From Octadecabacter ascidiaceicola (lineage in GTDB: Bacteria; Pseudomonadota; Alphaproteobacteria; Rhodobacterales; Rhodobacteraceae): DNA of 37,741 nt. The stretch spans positions 1 to 37,741 of the forward strand of contig NZ_FXYD01000007.1 of the NCBI RefSeq assembly GCF_900185015.1, read 5' to 3'. Position 1 is the first letter of the stretch; each line of letters begins with the position of its first letter. Shown in pieces: positions 24,119-31,871 of this stretch. Below the pieces are notes generated by a model, which ran no database searches, was not told where the DNA came from, and saw only the letters and a program-made list of their open reading frames with translations. Made by a program: the position numbers and the translations under genes.

Positions 24119-24981
24119 GCCGGGATCATAAGTTAAGCATTCGTAAACAGTGCGAACTGCTGCAGTTGTCGCGGTCGCGACTTTACTATCAACCTGTCGG
24201 TGAAAGCGCCGAGAACCTGAAGTTCATGGAACTCATCGATAAGCAATTCCTGGAAACACCTTGGTACGGTTCCCGCCAGATGGCGCGTTACATGAAGCGC
24301 AACAATCACCAATGTGGTCGCCATCGGGTCCGGCGTTTGATGCGGCTCATGCGTCTGGTTCCAATTTATCAGGAACCCAACACAAGTAAGAAGCACCCAC
24401 AGCATAAAATCTGGCCTTACCTGCTGAGGAACGCAGTCATCGACCGTCCAAATCAGGCCTGGTGCGCAGATATCACCTATATCCCTATGCGACGTGGCTT
24501 TTTATATCTTGTGGCGATTATGGACTGGTACAGTCGCAAGGTGCTGTCTTGGCGGCTGTCAAACAGCATGGACGCGGACTTCTGCGTGGAGGCTTTGAAA
24601 GAAGCTTTGGCCAAGCACGGTAAGCCGGAAATCTTCAACACAGATCAGGGGAGCCAATTTACGAGTGGTGCGTGGATCGACGTACTGACGGATGAAAATA
24701 TCAAAATCAGCATGGACGGCAAAGGTGCGTGGCCCCCTCTCATCGTTTGCTGCGCAAACGACTGCCGGGCAACGGACAATCGGATGATTGAGCGGCTGTG
24801 GCGGTCACTGAAATACGAATGCGTCTACCTCAACGCTTTTGAGACCGGTTCAGAGATGAGGGCGGGCATCGATAAATGGCTGACGTACTACAACTCTGAG
24901 CGACCCCATTCGACGCACGGCATATTTACCCCCGATGAGGCTTTTGAAAGCAAACCTGAACAAATGAAATTAGCAGCCTGA
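24112..24981 (+). CDS. IS3-family OrfB with an in-frame 13-residue insertion
   Basis: The 289-aa product has the HTH_21 domain (ETPWYGSRQMARYMKRNNHQ) and an rve integrase core: WCADITYIPMRRGFLYLVAI (first Asp), NTDQGSQFTSG (second Asp) and MIERLWRSLKYE (Glu). In relatives, DGKGAW is followed directly by about R-DN before the catalytic Glu (35 residues between the second Asp and Glu). Here a 42-base segment (24733-24774) adds PPLIVCCANDCRAT and stretches the spacing to 48. The gene has no other visible lesion. Whether the enzyme still works is unknown. Confidence 0.88.
   Translation: MVSRDHKLSIRKQCELLQLSRSRLYYQPVGESAENLKFMELIDKQFLETPWYGSRQMARYMKRNNHQCGRHRVRRLMRLMRLVPIYQEPNTSKKHPQHKIWPYLLRNAVIDRPNQAWCADITYIPMRRGFLYLVAIMDWYSRKVLSWRLSNSMDADFCVEALKEALAKHGKPEIFNTDQGSQFTSGAWIDVLTDENIKISMDGKGAWPPLIVCCANDCRATDNRMIERLWRSLKYECVYLNAFETGSEMRAGIDKWLTYYNSERPHSTHGIFTPDEAFESKPEQMKLAA
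24733..24774 (-). repeat. hairpin mini-insertion E1 (family A) in IS3 orfB
   Basis: Read on the minus strand it has a left flank TGCCCGGCAG, a hairpin TCGTTTGC-GCA-GCAAACGA and a right flank TGAGAGGGGG. The copy at 28311-28351 has the same flanks but a different, still perfect hairpin. Net insertion is +39 bp, so the host frame is kept. Confidence 0.82.
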
Positions 24982-25042
24982 AATGACACCCTGATCCATC
25001 TTAACAAGGCTGCAAACTGGTCTAAAATCTAGGACCACCTCT

Positions 25043-25247
25043 CACCTCTGACCTTTCGCGCAAAGTTGGCTGAGAATGAGCTTTCCAGGTTTTGGAAAGT
25101 CCAATAGTGTCCGCACGTACATCATAAGATATTAGACACTGAAAATTGATCTGGCACCGCACCACACCTTATGTTTGGCCAGTAAAAGACTTAGCTTGTC
25201 GTTTGCTTTTAATGCCTGCGCCTAGGCCAATAGATTAAGGTTGGAAA
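25043..25247 (+). promoter_or_regulatory. upstream region of the polymerase/glycosyltransferase genes
   Basis: About 205 noncoding bases. A possible promoter is TTGATC (25146-25151), 18 bp, TATGTT (25170-25175), each 4 of 6 bases from consensus, about 70 bp before the next gene. Weak evidence. Confidence 0.25.
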
Positions 25248-26456
25248 ATGAATTTTCTACAGTTGGGTAACAATAATTATGGACGCTTCCTATTTTTACT
25301 CGTCATATTTGGATCGGCTATTGATACGAGCATAGGCCTAAATTTTTTACTATTATTCGTATTAGTAACGTTAGCTCATTCTACCTTTTTTCGCCGACCC
25401 GCAGGCACCAAAATGCCAGAGGCGCATAAGGTCGCCTGCCTGCTATTTGCATTGACCTATGGTTTTTTCCTTTTGTCCGAACTTGTTAACACAGGTGAGC
25501 TTGGAGAAGTTTCATCAGTCGCGGTAAATTATTCAGTTTATGCGTTGCTAGGTTTTATTCTTTTATCCTGCTACTGGCAAAAAATTACCTTTGAAAGCCT
25601 CAGTAGCGGGATTGGCATTATTGCGATCTTGTACGCAATAATTGCTTTGATTGAAGCTTACACCTACCAAACGCCTCGTGTGGCCTTCGGTTACAATTCC
25701 ATCCCGCTGGGCATGATTGCAGTGCAACTTTTGTTTTGGTGCGGTTGTGTAACCCTTACACGTCGGCAGGGAACGGTAATCAGTTTACTCGGATTGGTGT
25801 GTGCAAGTTGGGTAATCTATCTAACCGGTAGTCGAATGCCCATTGCCGTCATGTTGTTACTTCTGGTGCTCTGGCTCCTCTTTAGCAAGCAACCCGTACT
25901 TACGCGCCTTTGTGTTTTACTGGGTTGTTTGTTGATCATTCCAATTCAGAGCACCCTAACGCCATTTGGACTAGAGCTTATCCTTACCAGGTTTTCATTG
26001 TTAGATATCGACGCCGTCATGGGATTGGAAACCGGGTCTGCTTCGTCAGGCGTGCAGCGCTCATGGATATGGCAATCAGGGGCCGAAATGATATCTCAGA
26101 GCCCTTGGTTTGGATGGGGGCATGAAGCGACGTTAACAAAACAAGCATTGGCCGCCGTCAACGCGCCAGCTTCCATTTCTGTTCAGCCCCATTTCCACAA
26201 TGAACTGATTGATATGGCAGTTCGGTTCGGATTGCCTGCTGCAGGCGGCCTGATTGTAGCCTATTTGAGTTTGTTTAGGCTTCCGACCACGCGGCAGCAG
26301 TTCTGGGTTGTTTTTGTCTTTCTAGGTCAAATGTTTGCTTTGTCCCTAACCGACATCATATCCAATCACAGTGTGACGCTTTCAATGTTTGCATTCAGCG
26401 TAACTTTGCTGCTTTTGTATACCAGCCCCTCTTTGGATGACGGACTTCAACAGTGA
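25248..26456 (+). CDS. Wzy/WaaL-like O-antigen polymerase or ligase
   Basis: The 402-aa protein is highly hydrophobic, with about 10-12 membrane segments. Near residues 285-335 it has the Wzy_C-type signature of the O-antigen ligase/polymerase superfamily: WFGWGHEATLTKQ, then FHNELIDMAVRFGLPAAGGL. In a Wzx/Wzy pathway such a protein polymerises repeat units at the outer face of the inner membrane. The stop overlaps the GTG start of the next glycosyltransferase, indicating an operon. The gene is AT-rich compared with acnB and rep genes, as is usual for laterally moved surface-polysaccharide genes. Polymerase versus ligase cannot be decided from sequence. Confidence 0.8.
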   Translation: MNFLQLGNNNYGRFLFLLVIFGSAIDTSIGLNFLLLFVLVTLAHSTFFRRPAGTKMPEAHKVACLLFALTYGFFLLSELVNTGELGEVSSVAVNYSVYALLGFILLSCYWQKITFESLSSGIGIIAILYAIIALIEAYTYQTPRVAFGYNSIPLGMIAVQLLFWCGCVTLTRRQGTVISLLGLVCASWVIYLTGSRMPIAVMLLLLVLWLLFSKQPVLTRLCVLLGCLLIIPIQSTLTPFGLELILTRFSLLDIDAVMGLETGSASSGVQRSWIWQSGAEMISQSPWFGWGHEATLTKQALAAVNAPASISVQPHFHNELIDMAVRFGLPAAGGLIVAYLSLFRLPTTRQQFWVVFVFLGQMFALSLTDIISNHSVTLSMFAFSVTLLLLYTSPSLDDGLQQ

Positions 26457-27223
26457 AAAAGACCGAACCTCGCTTAATCTTATGCATGAAGTGGGGTGCC
26501 GCTTTTGAGCCTGATTACGTCAATATTCTTTTTCGTGCGTGCCGCAGTAACACGACGGGATCATTACGTTTTGTTTGCCTCACAGATGATGCGACAGGAT
26601 TGCACCCTGATATCGAAGCCTTTCCAATTCCAGAAATCGGACTAACGAAGGATCAGTGGTACACACGCGGTATTTGGCCCAAATTGTCTATGTTCCAAGA
26701 TGAGCTTTATGGGCTTACAGGCAGGGCGTTGTTCATTGACTTGGATATGATGGTCGTCGGGTCATTGGATCCGTTTTTTGAACCAAAATCCCGCCTGATA
26801 ACCTTGGATGTGGGTGAGGGCTGGCGCCCGGGTGGGACGGCTTCCCCCGAAGTTGGTACCGGTGTGTTCGCGTTTGATATCGGTGACCAGAGACAAATCT
26901 TGGATAGCTTTATCGCGCATCGTGATCAGGTTATCGCGGAATTTTTTAACGAACAGGACTATGTCGGCGCGAAGGGTGAAGACATCAGCTTCTGGCCAAA
27001 TGGCAAGGTCATAAGTTTCAAACGCTTTTTACGAAGGGGGCTCGGGCGCGACTTATTCAAAGCTCCACCGCCTCCGGACCCAAATGTTGCGATAGTCGCG
27101 TTTCACGGCACACCGCGGCCGATTGATTTGGTGCGACCTGGTGTATGGGGGCAATTCCCTCATTTAGGTCGGGGTCCGGTAAATTGGGTGCAAGATTACT
27201 GGAATTTTTACGCGTCAGAATGA
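26453..27223 (+). CDS. putative glycosyltransferase (DxD-type)
   Basis: The 256-aa product starts at a GTG overlapping the previous stop. It has a nucleotide-sugar transferase fold signature: GRALFIDLDMMVVGSLDPFF with a DLD metal motif near residue 95. A short acceptor region (GTGVFAFDIGD) and a C-terminal VAFHGTPRP block, similar to GT8/GT32-like proteins, follow. No membrane segments, so probably cytoplasmic. It should add one sugar of the repeat unit; donor and linkage are unknown. Confidence 0.7.
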   Translation: MKKTEPRLILCMKWGAAFEPDYVNILFRACRSNTTGSLRFVCLTDDATGLHPDIEAFPIPEIGLTKDQWYTRGIWPKLSMFQDELYGLTGRALFIDLDMMVVGSLDPFFEPKSRLITLDVGEGWRPGGTASPEVGTGVFAFDIGDQRQILDSFIAHRDQVIAEFFNEQDYVGAKGEDISFWPNGKVISFKRFLRRGLGRDLFKAPPPPDPNVAIVAFHGTPRPIDLVRPGVWGQFPHLGRGPVNWVQDYWNFYASE

Positions 27224-27266
27224 CCGATTTTGAGACGTAAACGTAATAAAGGCGTTGGAAACTATA

Positions 27267-28217
27267 ATGTTTAGAAACTGCATAACTTTGGTCTGCAATA
27301 TAGGTTATATTGATAAAGCAGCGTTTGTTGCACATCAGCTCTTAGCGCAAACTGATCGCAATTTTGATGTGGTCATCTGCACAGACGACATATCTACAGA
27401 TCAGTCTAGGAACGTTCCCAAAGATGCAATTTTACGCCAAATTGATATTGAGGAAACAATCGTAAACCTGCCGCAGAATGAGCGGCTCAAACACTACACG
27501 TATTGGCGGTTGCCAGCGATCCAATCATTAAGCGACGATTATGACAGGATCCTCTACTTAGATACGGATATTTTTGTTGTTGGCGATGGGATATCAGCGC
27601 TATTTGACATTGATATGCAAGGGCTTGGTATCGCCGCTGTTCGCGATATTCATCAACGACATAGGCCAAATCGCAAAGTGCAGGAATTTGCCACACTTGG
27701 TATGTTGAATGCGCCCTATTTCAACGCTGGGGTTCTCTTGATTGATGCCGCGATGTGGCGAAAAACATCAGCCTTCGACTACATCTTGAAGCTTGCAAAA
27801 CAATCACCTGACGCATTGCTGTGCCATGATCAAAGTTTACTTAATATTCACTTTTACCAAAACTGGCTTGAGCTCTCGCCGCTCTGGAATTGGCAAAATT
27901 CAAGTCGTGTGAACCTAATCGGGGAATTTTTGTCACCCTATTTCGTTCACTTTGTCGGTGCGACAAAGCCTTGGAATAGTCCCGATGGATCACTTCCACT
28001 AAAATACCACTCAGATTTTGCACGATATTTTGATCAAAGCCCCCCACCAACGCAGAGACCAAAACTGCATGCAAAATTCCTTTTGAAAAATTTTTGGTAT
28101 TTCAGAAGAACCCAAAAATACCTTGCGCGGTTTTCAGATCCACTCAGCACCGTCAAACATGTTAAGGGAAATATTAGCCCTATGATGGGTGAAAATAGAG
28201 AGGTGAATAGCCCCTAG
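27267..28217 (+). CDS. GT8-family glycosyltransferase, 3' end supplied by an IS
   Basis: The motifs of family GT8 are in order: RILYLDTDIFVVGDG (DxD, about residue 97), APYFNAGVLLIDAAMW, LLCHDQSLLNIHF and FVHFVGATKPWNSP. The ATG at 27267 is preferred over a TTG at 27255. The last codons (VNSP-stop) lie inside the left inverted repeat of the IS3-family element beginning at 28204. The natural C-terminus is therefore lost, although all catalytic motifs remain. It should use an activated sugar for the polysaccharide repeat unit. Confidence 0.8.
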   Translation: MFRNCITLVCNIGYIDKAAFVAHQLLAQTDRNFDVVICTDDISTDQSRNVPKDAILRQIDIEETIVNLPQNERLKHYTYWRLPAIQSLSDDYDRILYLDTDIFVVGDGISALFDIDMQGLGIAAVRDIHQRHRPNRKVQEFATLGMLNAPYFNAGVLLIDAAMWRKTSAFDYILKLAKQSPDALLCHDQSLLNIHFYQNWLELSPLWNWQNSSRVNLIGEFLSPYFVHFVGATKPWNSPDGSLPLKYHSDFARYFDQSPPPTQRPKLHAKFLLKNFWYFRRTQKYLARFSDPLSTVKHVKGNISPMMGENREVNSP

Positions 28218-28262
28218 TATTGTAGACGCTTTCTTCCGTAATTTTGAGGCAAGGAGGCCGTT

Positions 28263-28576
28263 ATGGGGAAGCCATATTTCAGTGAAGATTTCAAGCGTGA
28301 TGCTGTGCATCCACTGCCCGGCAGTCGAAACGAAGTTTCGATGAGAGGGGGATCACGGTACGTGGATATCCAGTTCGTGAGGTTTCGGAGCGATTAGGTG
28401 TCAGCACCTATTCACTCTACAAATGGATGAAGCTTTACGCGAAGGCTGCGTCACAAGCGCCATCTGTGGATCATGAAGCCGAGAACCGCAGGCTCAAGCG
28501 TGAGCTGACACGGATGACGGAGGAGCGCGACATCCTAAAAAAAGCGGCCGCGTACTTCGCAAAGGATGCAAGGTGA
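28263..28576 (+). pseudogene. IS3-family OrfA broken by mini-insertion E2
   Basis: MGKPYFSEDFKRDAVH is followed by 41 foreign bases (28311-28351) and then by ITVRGYPVREVSERLGVSTY. The rest continues without a stop to ERDILKKAAAYFAKDAR in the shifted frame. An A7-G slippery site (28547-28554) for -1 frameshifting is retained. Apart from the insertion the gene looks undamaged. Confidence 0.88.
28311..28351 (+). repeat. hairpin mini-insertion E2 (family A) in IS3 orfA
   Basis: Left flank TGCCCGGCAG, hairpin TCGAAAC-GAA-GTTTCGA (28325-28341), right flank TGAGAGGGGG. The flanks are identical to those of E1 (24733-24774, opposite strand). The hairpin arms differ but remain perfectly complementary. 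Net insertion is about +38 bp, which shifts the frame. Confidence 0.85.
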
Positions 28577-29488
28577 AGTACGCGTTTGTCGCCGAGCACC
28601 GCCCACAGTTTTCAGTGCGTCGGATGTGCCGTTGCCTCAATATCCATCCTAGCGGGTTCTATGCATGGATTAAGAATCCATTAAGCCACCATGCGCGCGA
28701 GGATGCGCGTCAGACGAAGCTGCTCAAAGACGCATGGAAAGACAGTGGCAAAGTCTATGGGTATCGCAAACTGCATGACGATCTCATTGAACAGGGCGAG
28801 ACCAGTTGTCCAAATCGTGTTGCGAGGCTGGCTCGCTTGGCTGGGATCCGCGCTGAGATCGGCTACAAACGTAAACCTGGGAAGTATGGCGGCAGACCAT
28901 CTGTCGTGGTCGATAATACGCTGGATCGGCAGTTTGATGTTGCTGAACCAGATACCGCATGGGGTCGTTTATTGTGGCGCCATTGGTTCGAGCCCAATGG
29001 ACGACGACATCACATACATCAAAACCTACGAAGGCTTCCTGTATCTGGCTGTCGTTATCGACCTCTATTCGCGTCGTGTGATTGGCTGGGCCACGCAATC
29101 ACGGCAACCAACTGACCTTGTCTTACAAGCACTATTGATGGCCGTCTGGCGGCGCAAACCTAAGCAAACGGTCCTGATCCACACCGATCAGGGCTCACAA
29201 TATACCAGTCGGGATTGGGCCGCATTTCTGCGGGCTCACAACATCGAACACTCAATGAGCAGGCGTGGGAATTGTCATGACAACGCGGTCGCTGAAAGCT
29301 TCTTCAACCTGCTCAAACGTGAACGCGTCCGTCGTCGGACATACAAAACCCGCGAGCAGGCCAGACAGGACGTCTTCGATTACATCGAAATGTTCTATAA
29401 CCCAAAACGCAAACATGCGAGAAACGGGATGCTGTCGCCTGTCGACTTCGAAAACAGACAGCGCAATGTGAACCAAGAAGGTGTCTAG
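28573..29488 (+). pseudogene. IS3-family OrfB broken by mini-insertion E3
   Basis: The gene starts at a GTG overlapping the orfA stop (KYAFVAEHRPQFSVRRMCRC). It has an HTH_21 domain (VYGYRKLHDDLIEQGETSCP) and reads to EPDTAW. There 43 bases (28963-29005) replace the two expected residues and shift the frame. Beyond, the rve core is intact: DITYIKTYEGFLYLAVVIDL, HTDQGSQYTS, GNCHDNAVAESFFNLLKRE, then a normal C-terminus. No other lesion is visible. Confidence 0.9.
28963..29005 (+). repeat. hairpin mini-insertion E3 (family B) in IS3 orfB
   Basis: A perfect hairpin CCATTGG-TTCGAGC-CCAATGG (28980-29000) lies towards the right side, and outer GTCGT/ACGAC bases can also pair. It aligns gaplessly with the complement of 15740-15782 over all 43 positions. 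Conservation is concentrated in the hairpin half. Net +37 bp in both hosts. Confidence 0.75.
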
Positions 29489-29506
29489 GAAACTAGGGGC
29501 TATTCA

Positions 29507-30289
29507 GTCGTCATTTTACTATGAGCCGAAAGGCGAGACCGAGATGAACCTCGATCTGATGCGTGTGATCGATAAGCAGTTCCTGGAGACGCCTTTCTAC
29601 GGCGTGCGCCAGATGACCTGGCACCTGCGCAATGAGGATCATTGAACGAGAAGCGCATCCGCCGTCTCATGCGGCTAATGGGTTTGATGCCGATCTATCA
29701 GAAGCCCAACACCAGCAAGGCGGCAAAGGGGCACAAGATTTACCCCTATTTGCTGCGCGGGTTGCGCGTTGATCGGCCCAATCAGGTCTGGTGTGCAGAC
29801 ATCACCTACCTGCCGATGCGGCGTGGGTTCCTGTATTTGGTGGCGATCATGGACTGGCACACCCGCAAGGTTCTGGCCTGGCGCATCTCGAACACCCTTG
29901 AGGCGGACTTTTGCGTCGAGGCGCTGAACGAGGCGATCCACCGGTTCGGCCCGCCCGAGATCATGAACACAGACCAGGGCAGCCAGTTCACGTCCTTCGT
30001 ATGGACTGACCGACTGAAGCGGGTCGGCACCCGGATCTCGATGGATGGCAAGGGTCGGTTCCTCGACAACATCTTTGTCGAACGCCTGTGGCGGTCGTTG
30101 AAATACGAGTGCGTTTATCTCCATGCCTGGGAAACCGGGTCAGAGGCTAAAGCTGGGATCAAAAAATGGATGGAGTTCTACAATCACAAACGTCCACATT
30201 CCGCCCTTGGCGGCAAACCACCTGCCGTGGTCTATTGGCGAAGAAATGAAACTGCCACCCCCGATCAACAGGCGCAAAGAGTAGCTTAA
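29507..30289 (+). pseudogene. IS3-family OrfB fragment
   Basis: It opens in mid-gene (FYYEPKGETEMNLDLMRVID) and shifts frame near 29650 after QMTWHLRNEDH. It then reads on to the end as NEKRIRRLMRLMGLMPIYQK, WCADITYLPMRRGFLYLVAI, NTDQGSQFTSF and IFVERLWRSLKYECVYLHAW. The catalytic core is preserved, but the N-terminus is gone and the start is broken. Confidence 0.88.
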
Positions 30290-30328
30290 GTCACGCCAGA
30301 TCCTGTCCAACAAATGGGGAGTAGCTCA
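29507..30328 (+). mobile_element. IS3-family fragment, left part missing
   Basis: Only the orfB-containing right part survives, ending with GGGGAGTAGCTCA (the same terminal sequence as the element at 22806-23728). Its left edge is exactly the right end of the IS3 element at 28204-29506, which must have inserted in it. Confidence 0.8.
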
Positions 30329-30430
30329 GTAGCGCGCACCGTTGGTAGGGCTGTCCAGTCTCGCCAAACTTCGGAACTGGCGGTGCAGGCCCTGCTCATA
30401 GCAATCGTTGCCGCTTCGCCACGTCCGACA
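30329..30430 (+). pseudogene. fragment of another IS3-family OrfB
   Basis: About 100 bases translate as VGRAVQSRQTSELAVQALLI. This corresponds to the IGWATQSRQPTDLVLQALLM block of the OrfB at 28573-29488, so a third IS3-type element once lay here and was itself the insertion target of the 29507-30328 copy. Confidence 0.6.
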
Positions 30431-30605
30431 CTTCAATGGCAATGTTCGTGTAGAGACAATGACCTCCCTCTCGTCAACCGCTCCAGAATACAGTTTCTTG
30501 CAAAAATAGCGTATAAACTGATACATACAGGGATTGTACAAGATCAAAACTCCTGCAAAAAAGGACGCACTTTCGCCCCCCGTATTTACACAAGGATCAT
30601 GCCCC
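30431..30605. other. noncoding remnant before the methyltransferase
   Basis: Sequence without recognisable coding content. AAGGA near 30590 serves as ribosome site for the next gene. Confidence 0.4.
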
Positions 30606-31481
30606 ATGAAAAGCACCGATTGCCCGTGTTGCACGCAGCCACTCAGCTTAGTGGGACAAGGCAAATACACCGAATTCTTGTGCAGCGAATGCGACCACAC
30701 CTACTTTAAATCAGAAAGTGGAATTTCCGCTGAGGACTATGAAAACAGCGATAAGTACGCTGATTACTACACGGGCGCTCCTCCCTTTTTATGGTATCAT
30801 AAACAGGCTTTGAAGGCGGCTCAAACGCTTCCGCGAGGTAGCAGAGTCCTAGACTTTGGTTGTTACGATGGTTTTTTCGTCAAACGGATGTTGGACAATG
30901 ACGTTGATGCTTATGGTTGCGATTGGAACCTCAAAGCTTTGGAAGCGGGAGGACGGAAGTTTGATATCGGGAACCGATTGAGTAGCGATGGAGAAGGCTT
31001 GTATGACGCCGTTATAGCTCTGGAAGTTATCGAACATTTTGAGGATCCTAACGTCTTTATGGAGGTCGCTTCAAAACTATTGAAGAGCGGTGGTTCTCTC
31101 TTTTTGTCTTGTCCGAACAAGAATGCCGTTTACCGCCCTAGCACCGATCAACCACCTCACCACTTTTCGCGCTTCTCCGCCAACTCATTGGAAACTATAG
31201 TTTCCCGATATGGATTTGACGTGACGCGGCAAGAAATAGAATACTCTTTCCCACAGATGACACGAAACTTTATCGGGGACCGGATGCGCAGCAGATCTAC
31301 AAATGTGGACGAGAGCCCGAAGCCAGGAAAAGTTGACGATAGCGGGCTTTACGTAACTTTGCGCAAAACGGCCAATAAAATCGTGCCTATTGCGGAAGCT
31401 GTTTCGACACCGCTTAGCGCGGTGATGAAAGCTATAAATAAGCCCTATATCGCCCAATTTCTCGAAGCCAAAAAAAAGTGA
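30606..31481 (+). CDS. class I SAM-dependent methyltransferase
   Basis: The 291-aa product starts at ATG 30606 with AAGGA 9 bases upstream; the open frame before it has only a TTG. An N-terminal zinc-ribbon-like pair (Cys6, Cys8/Cys9; Cys26, Cys29) is followed by a Methyltransf_23-type Rossmann domain. Motif I is VLDFGCYDGFFVKRM (about residue 80), motif II lies around DAVIALEVIEHFEDP, and SGGSLFLSCPNKN follows. Such proteins with an N-terminal zinc knuckle often methylate sugars or lipid-linked glycans in polysaccharide clusters. The exact substrate is not shown. Confidence 0.82.
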   Translation: MKSTDCPCCTQPLSLVGQGKYTEFLCSECDHTYFKSESGISAEDYENSDKYADYYTGAPPFLWYHKQALKAAQTLPRGSRVLDFGCYDGFFVKRMLDNDVDAYGCDWNLKALEAGGRKFDIGNRLSSDGEGLYDAVIALEVIEHFEDPNVFMEVASKLLKSGGSLFLSCPNKNAVYRPSTDQPPHHFSRFSANSLETIVSRYGFDVTRQEIEYSFPQMTRNFIGDRMRSRSTNVDESPKPGKVDDSGLYVTLRKTANKIVPIAEAVSTPLSAVMKAINKPYIAQFLEAKKK

Positions 31482-31871
31482 GTTGAAACGCGCAATGCAA
31501 CGCACGTGAGAGGTGAGGTTCTGACGGAAAACGATATTATCGAGTTTTTTGAAGAAAATGATCTAGGGGTATTTTTCTATCGGATGGGTCACTGCCTGAC
31601 CTTGAAGCTTTTGAAATGAATGAAATACTTACTTTGTATGAAGGGCGCGGCCAATTGATGGACACCGATCGGGTCTTTTTAGAAGACACAATCCAAGGGT
31701 GTGCGATGATTTTGAACGACGATGGAAGTGTTGTTTGGTCTTTCGTGAACAAAGCTAACTCTTCTGGTGAATTATGACGATCGCCGCTTATGCCGCACGA
31801 GTTGGTGAATGCTATGAAGGATGCCGTCACCGCGACGCGTCCGAATTAATGGCCATAAGGAGCTCATTATC
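31482..31871 (+). pseudogene. decayed gene remnant of unknown identity
   Basis: Protein-like stretches appear in different frames: LTENDIIEFFEENDLGVFF near 31520-31580, and a 53-aa frame at 31616-31777 (MNEILTLYEGRGQLMDTDRV, ending with GSVVWSFVNKANSSGEL). The second recalls the C-terminal end of large secreted or sulfotransferase-like proteins (WSFVN...GEL), but I cannot name it. The scattered frames suggest a gene that has decayed between the methyltransferase and acyltransferase genes. Confidence 0.4.

Larger units (their letters stand above)
23744..25042 (+). mobile_element. IS3-family element, nearly intact, 1299 bp
   Basis: The ends are AGAGGTGGTC (left) and GACCACCT-CT (right, complement), with a 3-bp target duplication CAC on each side (23741-23743 and 25043-25045). 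It carries overlapping orfA and orfB. Without the in-frame mini-insertion E1 it would be about 1260 bp, normal for the family. Immediately left of the CAC lie 12 bases identical to the element's own right end. Confidence 0.88.
28204..29506 (+). mobile_element. IS3-family element carrying two hairpin mini-insertions
   Basis: Terminal inverted repeats are TGAATAGCCCCTAG at 28204 and CTAGGGGCTATTCA ending at 29506. Length is 1303 bp; without the two insertions (net 38 and 37 bp) it is 1228 bp, normal for the group. There is no 3-bp target duplication (AGG versus GTC). The right flank is an IS3 orfB fragment and the left flank is the GT8 gene, so a deletion has occurred beside the element. Confidence 0.9.

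Noticed and set aside
23729-25045. 15-bp direct repeats (AGGACCACCTCTCAC) as a target duplication
   Set aside because: The repeat is explained by the IS right end plus the 3-bp duplication CAC; only CAC is target sequence.
28963-29005. tRNA-like minihelix: a T-arm-like hairpin with TTCGAGC loop and a 7-bp acceptor-like pairing
   Set aside because: The related copy at 15740-15782 does not keep the T-loop consensus or the acceptor pairing, and D and anticodon arms are absent. More likely a hairpin element that resembles a T-arm by chance.
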